The notes below the pieces were generated by a model. It saw nothing but the letters and a program-made list of their open reading frames with translations, was not told the DNA's origin and did no database searches. From Candidatus Omnitrophota bacterium (lineage in GTDB: Bacteria > Omnitrophota > Gorgyraeia > Gygaellales > Profunditerraquicolaceae), in NCBI GenBank assembly GCA_020052635.1, contig JAGVOR010000011.1:1-10575 (forward strand): a DNA stretch of 10,575 nt. Direction: 5' to 3'. The translations under genes were made by a program, and so were the position numbers. Below are positions 1 through 6,468 of the stretch, piece after piece (the stretch's first letter is position 1; every line of letters begins with the position of its first letter).

Positions 1-1870
1 ACTTCAAATAGCTTTTATCTCCGCCTAACCCGGCCACATCCATTGAAACATTTATCAGATTGCCTTTGCGGGCATAAAAAACATTATCCCGGGAATCAAA
101 GGTCAAGCTGGGAGAAAGCACACTAATCAAATTAGTCCCTACTTCGTCTTTCAAATCCTGCGTAGCATCACTGGTAGGATTGCTGATTTCGATTTCATCT
201 AACCGGTAAGTAATATCGCCCCTTAAATATTCGGTTATCTCCCTGCCTAAACGTAAATCTCCTCCGGTCACCGCTTCATCATAACCATATCCTGAATCCG
301 TATCCCGGTCACGGGTGCGGCGGTAGAGGTCAAACCCGAAAGAAACCGGATAATCAAACATCCAGGGCTCGGTAAAACTTAGATCGAAGCCGTTACTCAA
401 ATTTCCGATAGAAGCGCGTAATTTCATACTTTGGCCAGCACCCGTAAAATAAGGCCAATTTCTCCAGTCAAAGTTTTTCTGTTCTAGCTCCACAAAGCCG
501 ACGAACTGATCGACAGTGCTATAACCGCCGCCGAAGCTAAAGGCGCCGGTTTTAGCTTCTTTGACATCAACCATTAAATTTTTCTTGGAAGGGTCCCCGG
601 TGTCTTCCGTATCATAGCTGACCTCTTCGAAGAACCCCAGGTTGCTTAAACGCTCCTTGCTGCGGCGGAGTTTTTCTCCGTCAAATCTTTCTCCCGGATG
701 GATCCGCAATTCCCTGCGGATAACTAAATCCTTCGTCTTAATATTCCCCCGGATCTTAATTTTATCGACATAGACCACCTCATTTTCGATAATCTGGTAG
801 GTCAGGTCCACCCGGCCGCTGTCGGTATTCACCAGGGTCGCCTCCTGGATCTGAGCCGAGATATACCCGCGGTCAAAATACAAACCCTGGATACCGGTTA
901 AATCTTTGCGCATTGCTTCCTGGCTATAGACTTTGCCGGGAATGCAATCTGTCAGGTTTTTAAGGATTTCTTTTTCGCTGATCTCCTGGTTGCCTTCAAT
1001 CACTACCGATCCCACCAGGTATTTTTTACCTTCCGTCACTTTAATCGTTACGAATAGCAAATATGACTTTTTAGGATCGGGATCAATCTGATAATCTACG
1101 ACCGCATCCGTAAACCCTTCCCGTTGATAGAAAGATTTAACCCGCTCCATGTCTTCCTTAAGCACCTCTTCTTTTAACACCCCGGCGTTAAAAAACCAGG
1201 CCCGTTTGGTTTTTAACAGCTTAAGGATCCGGGCGGATTTAAAACTCTGATTACCCTGGATGCGGATATCTTTTATCCGCACCCTTCTGCCTTCAATAAC
1301 GTTAAAAATTACGCTGGCTTTATTCGTCTGGGGGTTCGCATCGACCTGATAGGAAATATCCGCCTGGCTGTAACCTATTTTTTCATACATCTTCTTTAGA
1401 ATCCGCACATCTTCTCCTAAAGAAGGATAATCCAAATATTGGGTTTCCTTGGATTTTAACTGAGCTTTGAGTTTTTCATCCTTCATCGTAATCAGGTTGA
1501 TCCCGGAAAAACTGATTTTTTCGATGATCGGCCGCTCCGTAACCGTCACCATAATCTTTAAACCGTCTTTATAATCCTGAGTGTCGATTTTGATATCGCT
1601 GAAAAACCCCAAAAGATAAAGACGCTTTAAATCATCGCTGATAATATTCTCCTGGTAAGCGCTGCCGATCCGCGTCTTCATTTTGGAGACAATTACATTA
1701 GTACTGATCGATTTATTACCGGTAACTTCAATGGCGGTAACATTCTTTAAAATTGCGGGGGAGGTGGATCTTACTTGGGTTTGCTCCGCCGGATCCTCCT
1801 GGGCCGAAACCAAACCCGCATAACTTATAACTAGCAGTAAGATTAAAAGTATTAAAATAGGTTTACGCAT
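1..1870 (-). CDS. bamA: Outer membrane protein assembly factor BamA (3' partial)
   Basis: BamA (Omp85 family) is the central subunit of the machine that folds and inserts beta-barrel proteins into the outer membrane. The reading frame is open from the ATG at 1870 to the window edge, about 623 residues, so perhaps 130-180 C-terminal residues are missing. It begins with a signal peptide: MRKP, a leucine/isoleucine-rich core, and likely cleavage after VSA near residue 24. Five POTRA repeats follow, each opening with an I-x-(V/I)-x-G-N type strand near residues 42 (AIEVTGN), 119, 197 (IRIQGN), 285 (VVIEGN) and 365 (IKIRGN). The barrel starts near 440 (GAFSFGGGYS), and a typical TFDSRDNVFYARKG strand lies near 588. 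An in-frame ATG three codons upstream (1879) is an equal alternative start; neither has a clear Shine-Dalgarno. The gene follows dnaB after 53 bases. The presence of BamA shows a diderm cell. Confidence 0.93.
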   Translation of the reverse strand, partial: MRKPILILLILLLVISYAGLVSAQEDPAEQTQVRSTSPAILKNVTAIEVTGNKSISTNVIVSKMKTRIGSAYQENIISDDLKRLYLLGFFSDIKIDTQDYKDGLKIMVTVTERPIIEKISFSGINLITMKDEKLKAQLKSKETQYLDYPSLGEDVRILKKMYEKIGYSQADISYQVDANPQTNKASVIFNVIEGRRVRIKDIRIQGNQSFKSARILKLLKTKRAWFFNAGVLKEEVLKEDMERVKSFYQREGFTDAVVDYQIDPDPKKSYLLFVTIKVTEGKKYLVGSVVIEGNQEISEKEILKNLTDCIPGKVYSQEAMRKDLTGIQGLYFDRGYISAQIQEATLVNTDSGRVDLTYQIIENEVVYVDKIKIRGNIKTKDLVIRRELRIHPGERFDGEKLRRSKERLSNLGFFEEVSYDTEDTGDPSKKNLMVDVKEAKTGAFSFGGGYSTVDQFVGFVELEQKNFDWRNWPYFTGAGQSMKLRASIGNLSNGFDLSFTEPWMFDYPVSFGFDLYRRTRDRDTDSGYGYDEAVTGGDLRLGREITEYLRGDITYRLDEIEISNPTSDATQDLKDEVGTNLISVLSPSLTFDSRDNVFYARKGNLINVSMDVAGLGGDKSYLK

Positions 1871-1877
1871 TTTTATC

Positions 1878-1906
1878 ATTATATAAGATTAAGCCGGCTA
1901 AAGCAA
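1878..1906 (-). promoter_or_regulatory. Possible promoter for bamA
   Basis: In the dnaB-bamA gap the minus strand reads TTGCTT, 17 bases, then TATAAT. The -10 is perfect but the -35 matches the consensus at only three positions. The -10 overlaps the upstream alternative ATG of bamA, so a transcript from here would be nearly leaderless. This is inferred from sequence shape alone in an AT-rich spacer. Confidence 0.25.
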
Positions 1907-1923
1907 ACAAATATCCAAAAAGC

Positions 1924-3279
1924 TTATTCAATCCGGGATAAATTGTCAAACCGGGTGTATTCTTTAATAAAAGCCAACTTTAAAGTTCCCACCGGGCCGT
2001 TACGCTGCTTAGCAATAATCGCCTCAGCGACCCCCTGGTTATCCGGAGAAGGATTATAATATTCTTCCCTTAAAATAAGCACCACGACATCGGCGTCCTG
2101 CTCGATGGCTCCGGATTCCCTTAAATCCGAAAGCTGCGGGCGGTGGTCCGTACGCGACTCAACGGCACGGGAGAGCTGGCTAATGGCAATCACCGGAACA
2201 TTCAACTCCCTGGCCAAGGCTTTCAGAGAACGCGAAATCTCGGAGATCTCCTGCTGCCGGCTTTCCATATTCATCGTTGATCCGCGCATTAATTGCATGT
2301 AATCTAAAATGATCAACTTAATACCATGATGGGATTTTAACCTACGGGCCCGCGCCCGTAGCTCCATTACCGAGATGGCCGGAGTATCATCAATAAAAAT
2401 CGGTGCTTCCGAAAGTTTACCGGCGGCCGCGGTCAGCCGAGGCCAGTCGCTGGTCGCTAAATATCCGGTCCTCACTTTATGCGCATCGACCCGGGCATGG
2501 GAACAGAGCATCCTCTGTACTAGCTGCTCTTTAGACATCTCCAAGCTAAAAACCGCAGTCGGCACCTTCTCAACCACCCCGGCATATTCGGCAATGCCTA
2601 AAGCAAAAGCGCTTTTACCCATCGAAGGGCGGCCGGCAACGATAATTAAATCAGACGGCTGCAGGCCTGCCGTTTTTAAATCGAAATCTATATAGCCGGT
2701 AGGGATACCGGTAACATGCGCCTTATTCTGATAAAGCCGGTCGATCGTTTCGATGCTATCTTTAATGATCTCTTTAAGGTGTAAATAAGACCCTTGGTTG
2801 CGGTGGTCGCTTACTTCAAAAATCAGCTTTTCGGCAGTATCCACCACTTCGGCAATGTTGCCCTCACTTTCGTGACAAACCGTAATAATTTTGGTGGAGT
2901 TATTAATCAGAGACCTGAGGATATATTTTTCGCGGACGATTCCGGCATAGTGATTGATATTGGCCGCGGTCGGCACAACGTTCGCCAAAGAGGTTAAATA
3001 ACTTGCCCCGCCGATCGCATCAAGCGAGCTGTCTTTTTTTAAGGCATCGGTCAAAGTAATTAAATCTACCGCCTTATTCGCGTTATAAAGATCGCTGATC
3101 GCTTGAAATATTCTACGGTGGGAATCTTTATAGAAACAGGCGGCATCCAGCTTCTCCGCAGCTACGGAAACAGCCTCTTCATCCAGAAGCATTGACCCTA
3201 ATACCGCCATCTCCGCATCGAGGTTCTGCGGAGGAAGCTTGTCTATAATTACGTCTTTTGGCATTTTCAATGATGGCAT
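1924..3279 (-). CDS. dnaB: Replicative DNA helicase DnaB
   Basis: DnaB is the hexameric 5'-3' helicase that unwinds DNA at the replication fork and recruits primase. The 451-residue product has the usual length. The N-terminal helical domain covers about residues 14-115 (PPQNLDAEMAVLGSML) and the RecA-like motor about 185-445. The Walker A motif GRPSMGKS is at 216-223, the Walker B region LIILDYMQL at 322-330, and the SQLSRAVESR motif with the LRESGAIEQDADVV segment at 368-400. No intein is present. The ATG at 3279 lies 10 bases after the rplI stop codon without a strong Shine-Dalgarno, which suggests translational coupling; an in-frame ATG at 3264 is an alternative. Linkage to rplI, rpsR and ssb is common in bacteria. 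Confidence 0.97.
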   Translation of the reverse strand: MPSLKMPKDVIIDKLPPQNLDAEMAVLGSMLLDEEAVSVAAEKLDAACFYKDSHRRIFQAISDLYNANKAVDLITLTDALKKDSSLDAIGGASYLTSLANVVPTAANINHYAGIVREKYILRSLINNSTKIITVCHESEGNIAEVVDTAEKLIFEVSDHRNQGSYLHLKEIIKDSIETIDRLYQNKAHVTGIPTGYIDFDLKTAGLQPSDLIIVAGRPSMGKSAFALGIAEYAGVVEKVPTAVFSLEMSKEQLVQRMLCSHARVDAHKVRTGYLATSDWPRLTAAAGKLSEAPIFIDDTPAISVMELRARARRLKSHHGIKLIILDYMQLMRGSTMNMESRQQEISEISRSLKALARELNVPVIAISQLSRAVESRTDHRPQLSDLRESGAIEQDADVVVLILREEYYNPSPDNQGVAEAIIAKQRNGPVGTLKLAFIKEYTRFDNLSRIE

Positions 3280-3289
3280 AACTGGAAAA

Positions 3290-3736
3290 TTACTTCTTAA
3301 CCACCCACAACTTAACCTTAGCCACGACCTCCGGATGTAATTTCACCGGTATCTCATAAATCCCCAAAGCTTTAATCGGCTCTGCCAGATCAATCATGCC
3401 TTTATCGATACTTAAGCCTTCTGCTTTTAGGGCCTCGGCGACATCATGCGCCTGGATGCTACCGTATAATTTTTCTTCCTCCCCACAGATCAAAGCAGGA
3501 ATGGTTAAAGATACGGCGCTCAGACGCTGCCTAATTAACTCAGACTCCTCTTTAAGCCTGGCCGATTGCGCGGATCTGGCCTGTTTTTCCTGCTCTAATT
3601 TTTTGAGGCTTTCCGGAGTTGCCGGCCTGGCCAGCTTATGGGGAAAAAGAAAATTCCTGGCAAACCCTTCTTTTACCTGGACCACTGAACCTGCCCGCCC
3701 GATTTTGTCGACATCTTTGATCAGAATGACTTCCAC
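3290..3736 (-). CDS. rplI: 50S ribosomal protein L9
   Basis: L9 binds 23S rRNA near the base of the L1 stalk and helps reading-frame maintenance. The 148-residue product has the family's full two-domain length. The N-terminal RNA-binding domain carries the signature VKEGFARNFLFP at 21-32, a long charged helix spans about 41-75, and the C-terminal domain includes LYGSIQAHDVAEAL near 90-103. The start is GTG at 3736, chosen because the protein must begin MEVILIKDVDKIG and because AAGGAAGG lies 7 bases upstream. That Shine-Dalgarno is inside the 3' arm of an inverted repeat (3737-3747 with 3819-3829), so initiation may be structure-controlled. The gene follows rpsR after an unusually long 105-base spacer. 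Confidence 0.97.
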   Translation of the reverse strand: MEVILIKDVDKIGRAGSVVQVKEGFARNFLFPHKLARPATPESLKKLEQEKQARSAQSARLKEESELIRQRLSAVSLTIPALICGEEEKLYGSIQAHDVAEALKAEGLSIDKGMIDLAEPIKALGIYEIPVKLHPEVVAKVKLWVVKK

Positions 3737-3829
3737 CCCGCACCTTCCTTTTTATTCAATATTGTATTGGTACCCCTTTTTAAAACAACCTTAAAAAATA
3801 TTAAGTAACGAATATTTAGAAGGTGCGGG
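3737..3829 (-). promoter_or_regulatory. Inverted-repeat leader of rplI, sequesters the ribosome-binding site
   Basis: On the mRNA strand the arms are CCCGCACCUUC (3829-3819) and GAAGGUGCGGG (3747-3737), a perfect 11-bp match with 71 bases between. The 3' arm holds the end of the AAGGAAGG Shine-Dalgarno and directly abuts the GTG start of rplI. A shorter UAUUC/GAAUA pairing is possible just inside. The same arms, plus a shared AUAUUCG three bases inside the 5' arm, recur before rpsF at 4901-4977. The spacer also holds a weak promoter-like TTGTTT-16-TACAAT on the minus strand. I infer translational control by a hidden ribosome-binding site; I do not recognise a described riboswitch. Confidence 0.6.
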
Positions 3830-3835
3830 ATCCAT
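3791..3835 (-). CDS. Possible 14-codon leader peptide before rplI
   Basis: A short ORF reads MDPAPSKYSLLNIF and then TAA. Its ATG lies 6 bases after the rpsR stop codon, without a Shine-Dalgarno of its own, so it could be reached by reinitiation. Codons 3-6 (P-A-P-S) form the 5' arm of the inverted repeat that can hide the rplI ribosome-binding site. The ORF before rpsF at the equivalent place (4947-4982) reads MSPAPSVYSIT: the same start offset and the pattern M-x-P-A-P-S-x-Y-S. The PAPS part is forced by the stem sequence, but Y-S lies beyond it. Translation is unproven and the ORF could be a by-product of the repeated DNA. Confidence 0.35.
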   Translation of the reverse strand: MDPAPSKYSLLNIF

Positions 3836-3841
3836 TTTAAT

Positions 3842-4117
3842 TTACCGGGTATAGGGAAGCAGAGATAAAAATCTGGCCTTGTTAATCAGCTCCTTAATCC
3901 GGCGCTGGTGCTTAGCGCAGTTACCGGAAAAACGGCTGGAATTAATTTTACCTTTTTCGGTAATAAAAACCTCAAGCCTTTTGATATCTTTATAATCAAT
4001 ACTGCCTAATTTATCCGCGCAAAACCGGCAAAACCTTTTTCTCGCCGGCCCCAGCGAATCTTTTTTCTTTTTGATAATTTTTTTGTCTTTACCAAAACCC
4101 CTGGTTTTAACCTTCAT
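3842..4117 (-). CDS. rpsR: 30S ribosomal protein S18, zinc-binding type
   Basis: S18 forms a heterodimer with S6 on the platform of the 30S subunit. The product is 91 residues from the ATG at 4117. A lysine-rich tail (residues 1-22) precedes the core, which contains KRFCRFC near 28-33, YKDIKRLEVFITEKGKI near 42-58 and RFSGNCAKHQRRI near 62-74. Cys30, Cys33, Cys67 and His70 could form a zinc site, as in C+ type ribosomal proteins. An ATG three codons upstream (4126) is also in frame. I chose 4117 because GAGG at 4127-4130 is spaced 9 bases from it but directly touches the other ATG. The gene start overlaps the end of ssb. Confidence 0.96.
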   Translation of the reverse strand: MKVKTRGFGKDKKIIKKKKDSLGPARKRFCRFCADKLGSIDYKDIKRLEVFITEKGKINSSRFSGNCAKHQRRIKELINKARFLSLLPYTR

Positions 4118-4553
4118 GTGGTTCATCCTCGCTTTCTGCTAACCATGTTGATTCACTGCTTAATTCTTCAGGCACCGCTTCAGCCGGGGCAAAATTGGAT
4201 ACCGGCTGCCCTTTGGCAGTACCGGGTGACCCCATAAACTGCACCCGCTCGGCCCGCACCTCGATTACCGAACGCTTGGCCCCGGTATTATCCTCCCAAG
4301 AGCGGGATTGCAGCCTGCCTTCGACAAAAACACTGCTGCCTTTATGTAAATACTGGTTGCAAGTTTCGGCTTGTTTATTCCAGACCACGGCGGTAATAAA
4401 ACAAACCTCTTCTTTTAACTCCTGGTCCTTAGAGCGGTATTTACGGTTGACTGCCAGGCGTAAATTCGCCACCGCAGTACCTTGCGGAGTATAACGCAAT
4501 TCGGGATCCTTAGTCAGGTTACCCATTAACAAAACTTTATTATAACTGGCCAT
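4107..4553 (-). CDS. ssb: Single-stranded DNA-binding protein SSB
   Basis: SSB coats single-stranded DNA in replication, repair and recombination. The 148-residue product has one OB fold at about residues 4-108: NKVLLMGNLTKDPELRYTPQG at the start, the VNRKYR strand, ITAVVWNKQAE in the middle and VFVEGRLQSRSW near 75-86. A short flexible tail follows. The tail is acidic (ESEDEPHEG) but lacks the hydrophobic D-D-x-P-F style tip that normally docks partner proteins. I chose the ATG at 4553 because family members start at MASxNKV; a GTG ten codons upstream (4583) is in frame. The 3' end overlaps rpsR, and codons of the acidic tail provide the rpsR Shine-Dalgarno. Position between rpsF and rpsR is a common bacterial arrangement. 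Confidence 0.96.
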   Translation of the reverse strand: MASYNKVLLMGNLTKDPELRYTPQGTAVANLRLAVNRKYRSKDQELKEEVCFITAVVWNKQAETCNQYLHKGSSVFVEGRLQSRSWEDNTGAKRSVIEVRAERVQFMGSPGTAKGQPVSNFAPAEAVPEELSSESTWLAESEDEPHEG

Positions 4554-4610
4554 CGATCGCTCTTTCCGCCCGGAAATTACCACCCGGGCTTATTTTAGGG
4601 GTTTTACCGG

Positions 4611-4901
4611 TTAATTATCCATCCGGGTGAATAAAAATCTTAAGATACTTTCGTTGATCCTGAAAATACTGCGCACCTCTTTAATCGCACCAGCCGGAGC
4701 AGTAAAAGCGGACAAATAATAAATTCCTTCCGTGGATTTCTTAATCGGAAAATATAATTTGCGCCGCTCCGCCCAGACTCCCGATTGAGTAATCTGCCCG
4801 CCATGCTTAATAATCGCTTCATCAATCTGTTTAAATAACGCCTTTTTATCTTCATCGGATAAGTCAGGTTTGACAATTACCATCGCTTCATACTTATTCA
4901 T
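4611..4901 (-). CDS. rpsF: 30S ribosomal protein S6
   Basis: S6 binds the central domain of 16S rRNA together with S18, encoded two genes downstream. The 96-residue product spans the whole family length. It opens with NKYEAMVIVKPDLSDEDKK, contains GVWAERRKLYFPIKKSTEGIYY near 41-62 (the conserved strand that follows the glycine-rich turn), and ends in ESILRFLFTRMDN. The start ATG at 4901 directly follows GAAGGUGCGGG, whose GAAGG serves as Shine-Dalgarno. This sequence forms the 3' arm of the leader inverted repeat. In several bacteria the S6:S18 complex represses its own mRNA through a leader structure. Whether this leader fits that motif cannot be decided by eye. Confidence 0.97.
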   Translation of the reverse strand: MNKYEAMVIVKPDLSDEDKKALFKQIDEAIIKHGGQITQSGVWAERRKLYFPIKKSTEGIYYLSAFTAPAGAIKEVRSIFRINESILRFLFTRMDN

Positions 4902-4977
4902 CCCGCACCTTCTTTCTATTATAATTAGGTTATATCTTCCCGCCCCTTATGTTATCGAATATACCGAAGGTGCGGGA
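4901..4977 (-). promoter_or_regulatory. Inverted-repeat leader of rpsF with possible alternative pairing
   Basis: On the mRNA the arms are UCCCGCACCUUC (4977-4966) and GAAGGUGCGGGA (4912-4901), a perfect 12-bp match that includes the Shine-Dalgarno and the A of the rpsF start codon. Inside it, GGUAUAU can pair with AUAUAACC with one bulged A, so the whole region can fold as one long hairpin. A second option exists: GCGGGA at 4943-4938 can pair with UCCCGC of the 5' arm and would leave the ribosome-binding site free. A TATAAT (4923-4918) lies in the loop but has no good -35. Regulation by S6:S18 or by translation of the leader ORF is inference. Confidence 0.62.
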
Positions 4978-4982
4978 CTCAT
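4947..4982 (-). CDS. Possible 11-codon leader peptide before rpsF
   Basis: A short ORF reads MSPAPSVYSIT and then TAA, beginning 17 bases after the pth stop codon. A purine-rich GAGAG (4994-4990) sits 7 bases before its ATG and could serve as a ribosome-binding site. Codons 2-6 overlap the 5' arm of the rpsF leader hairpin, so a ribosome on this ORF would open the stem and release the rpsF start. The companion ORF before rplI (3791-3835) shares M-x-PAPS-x-YS. Two examples with shared peptide and offset raise the odds, but expression is not shown. Confidence 0.38.
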   Translation of the reverse strand: MSPAPSVYSIT

Positions 4983-4999
4983 ACTTTGCTCTCTTTCTG

Positions 5000-5620
5000 T
5001 TAATTAATTTTATTTTTCTCTTTAGCTTTTGCTGATGCTGGGTTCAAGTTGAAGCTGTTCATCGTTTTCTCGATCCCCCCTGCTATCCAGCTCATGCAGC
5101 AACAAGTGGCATCTTGAGTCACTTGTTTAACAACGGCTGCTTTCTGGCGGCCAAAAGCTCCTAATACATATTCTGCAGGATCCTGATTGTTTGCGGGCCG
5201 GCCGATACCGATCCGCAAACGGCAAAAATCCGTATCCCCCAGGTGTTCGATAATCGAAGCCATTCCGCGGTGGCCTGCACTTGTTCCTTGCGGACGGATC
5301 CTGATCCTGCCAATCTCCAGATCCAGGTCATCACAAACCACCAGAATATTGGGCCGGCTAACCTTAAATTTCTTAACTAATCCGGCAACTGCTATTCCGC
5401 TAAGATTCATGTAAGTCTGCGGCATAGCTAAGATTAAATCCGTATAATCATTCCGGTATCTGGCGACCAGCGATGAAACCGTAGCATCCCGCTTAAAATT
5501 AATTTTTAAAGAACTGGCTAAAAGTTTAAGAACCGCAAACCCGATATTATGACGGCTGCCGATATAGGCTAAGCCGGGATTCCCCAAACCCACGATCAAT
5601 TTTACTCCCGATGAAGTCAT
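5000..5620 (-). CDS. pth: Peptidyl-tRNA hydrolase
   Basis: Pth cleaves peptidyl-tRNAs that drop off ribosomes and recycles the tRNA. The 206-residue product shows the family's motifs: LIVGLGNPG with Asn14, SRHNIGF with catalytic His24, PQTYMNLSG with Asn72, and CDDLDLEIGRIRIR with the catalytic aspartate near 97. GTSAGHRGMASI follows near 113-124. The frame is open a further 25 codons upstream, but that would run into the end of rplY and add residues without family similarity, so I start at the ATG at 5620, 28 bases after the rplY stop. A TTG at 5599 (just before IVGLGNPG) with GGGAG 5 bases upstream is a real alternative. The order rplY-pth matches ctc-spoVC of B. subtilis and couples translation factors with the PRPP gene upstream. 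Confidence 0.95.
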   Translation of the reverse strand: MTSSGVKLIVGLGNPGLAYIGSRHNIGFAVLKLLASSLKINFKRDATVSSLVARYRNDYTDLILAMPQTYMNLSGIAVAGLVKKFKVSRPNILVVCDDLDLEIGRIRIRPQGTSAGHRGMASIIEHLGDTDFCRLRIGIGRPANNQDPAEYVLGAFGRQKAAVVKQVTQDATCCCMSWIAGGIEKTMNSFNLNPASAKAKEKNKIN

Positions 5621-5648
5621 GGATTTAAGAATATTCCTACTGATAGGT

Positions 5649-6344
5649 TTATTTTTTATCCTTATCTTTAGCCCCACCATCCGCAGCAGCTTCACCAGGG
5701 AGCTCTTTCTTTTCTTTAATTACTTCCGGCTCTGCCGCTGCTTCACCTTCGACGCCTTCAGCCGGGACCTCCTCCTTCATCGGAGCGACCACATGCAAGA
5801 CCACCGCTGTTTCATCCTGCAAAGGTTTGACTCCTTCCGGGAAAACGATATCTTTAATATGAATAGCATCCCCCATTTTCAAAGCCGTAATATCTACCTG
5901 TATTTCTTTAGGAATGCTGGTGGGAAGACACTCGACCTCAATCTCCCAAAGCAAGTGCTCTAAAGATCCGCCCTCTTGCTTCACGCCGATTGCTTCACCT
6001 TTAGCCTGAATCGGGACATTAACCTTAATCGACTCGGTTAAAGAAATTTCGTTAAAATCCACATGTATGATATCTTCCTTCACCGGGTCATACTGAATCT
6101 CTTTGACCAGGCAGGGCCGGCCTTTAGCCTGTTTATCATCTTTAATCTTCAAATTAATGATCACGCTCTCTAACCGGTATTGATGCACCAATTTCAACAG
6201 TGAAGAGCGGGAAACCTTGACGGCCAATGCGTCTTTACCGTGAAAATAAACAACCGCCGGCAAATAGCCGCTTTCCCTTAAATCTTTAACTTTTGCTCTT
6301 CCCGTACCTTCCCTTAACTGCGCTTCCAAAACGATCTCTTCCAT
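5649..6344 (-). CDS. rplY: 50S ribosomal protein L25, general stress protein Ctc type
   Basis: L25 binds 5S rRNA in the large subunit. The 231-residue product is the long TL5/CTC form. The N-terminal 5S-binding beta barrel covers about residues 3-92 (LREGTGRAKVKDLRESGYLPAVVY near 10-33, ending KEIQYDPVKEDIIHVDF). The C-terminal TL5 domain runs to about 187 (EIEVECLPTSIPKEIQVDI near 134-152, and GDAIHIKDIVFPEGV). A low-complexity tail of about 44 residues, rich in Glu, Ala and Lys, follows and ends KDKDKK. The ATG at 6344 has AAAGG 6 bases upstream. The gene follows prs after a 124-base gap that holds a palindromic element, and pth follows it closely. Confidence 0.96.
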   Translation of the reverse strand: MEEIVLEAQLREGTGRAKVKDLRESGYLPAVVYFHGKDALAVKVSRSSLLKLVHQYRLESVIINLKIKDDKQAKGRPCLVKEIQYDPVKEDIIHVDFNEISLTESIKVNVPIQAKGEAIGVKQEGGSLEHLLWEIEVECLPTSIPKEIQVDITALKMGDAIHIKDIVFPEGVKPLQDETAVVLHVVAPMKEEVPAEGVEGEAAAEPEVIKEKKELPGEAAADGGAKDKDKK

Positions 6345-6362
6345 CTTAACCTTTCTTAATAA

Positions 6363-6425
6363 GCACTTGACTTACGGGTACCTGCCTGCTCAACCGGCAG
6401 GCGGCAGTACGGGTAGGTCAATGTG
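6363..6425. repeat. 63-bp imperfect palindromic element between prs and rplY
   Basis: The element is an extended imperfect inverted repeat. The outer arms are GCACTTGAC (6363-6371) against GTCAATGTGC at the other end, with one bulge. TAC and GTAC pairs follow, and a GC-rich core CCTGCCTGC...GGCAGGCGG closes on a loop around CTCAACCG. TACGGGTA is also repeated directly on both sides of the core (6373-6380 and 6408-6415). No T-tract follows on the minus strand, so it is a poor Rho-independent terminator. It looks like a REP- or MITE-like palindrome; a processing or attenuation site is possible. The rest of the 6345-6468 gap holds only a small ATATC/GATAT hairpin near 6450. Confidence 0.6.
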
Positions 6426-6468
6426 CGAATTAATCCCCGACATCAAAGATATCAAGGATATTCCCTTA

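Noticed and set aside
1261..1281. Perfect palindrome TGCGGATA/TATCCGCA with a 5-base loop
   Set aside because: It falls within bamA, where the alternating Arg-Ile codons of a POTRA strand (VRIKDIRIQG) account for it.
2342..2361. Strong hairpin CTACGGGC/GCCCGTAG with a 4-base loop
   Set aside because: It lies inside dnaB and is explained by the Arg-Ala-Arg-Ala-Arg codons of a conserved helix; there is no T-tract or gene boundary.
4554..4583. GTG start giving SSB ten more residues
   Set aside because: Family members begin at MASxNKV, and no convincing Shine-Dalgarno precedes the GTG.
5621..5695. Longer pth start that would overlap the rplY end
   Set aside because: The added 25 residues are basic and unlike any Pth N-terminus, and overlap the rplY tail; the ATG at 5620 or TTG at 5599 fits the family.
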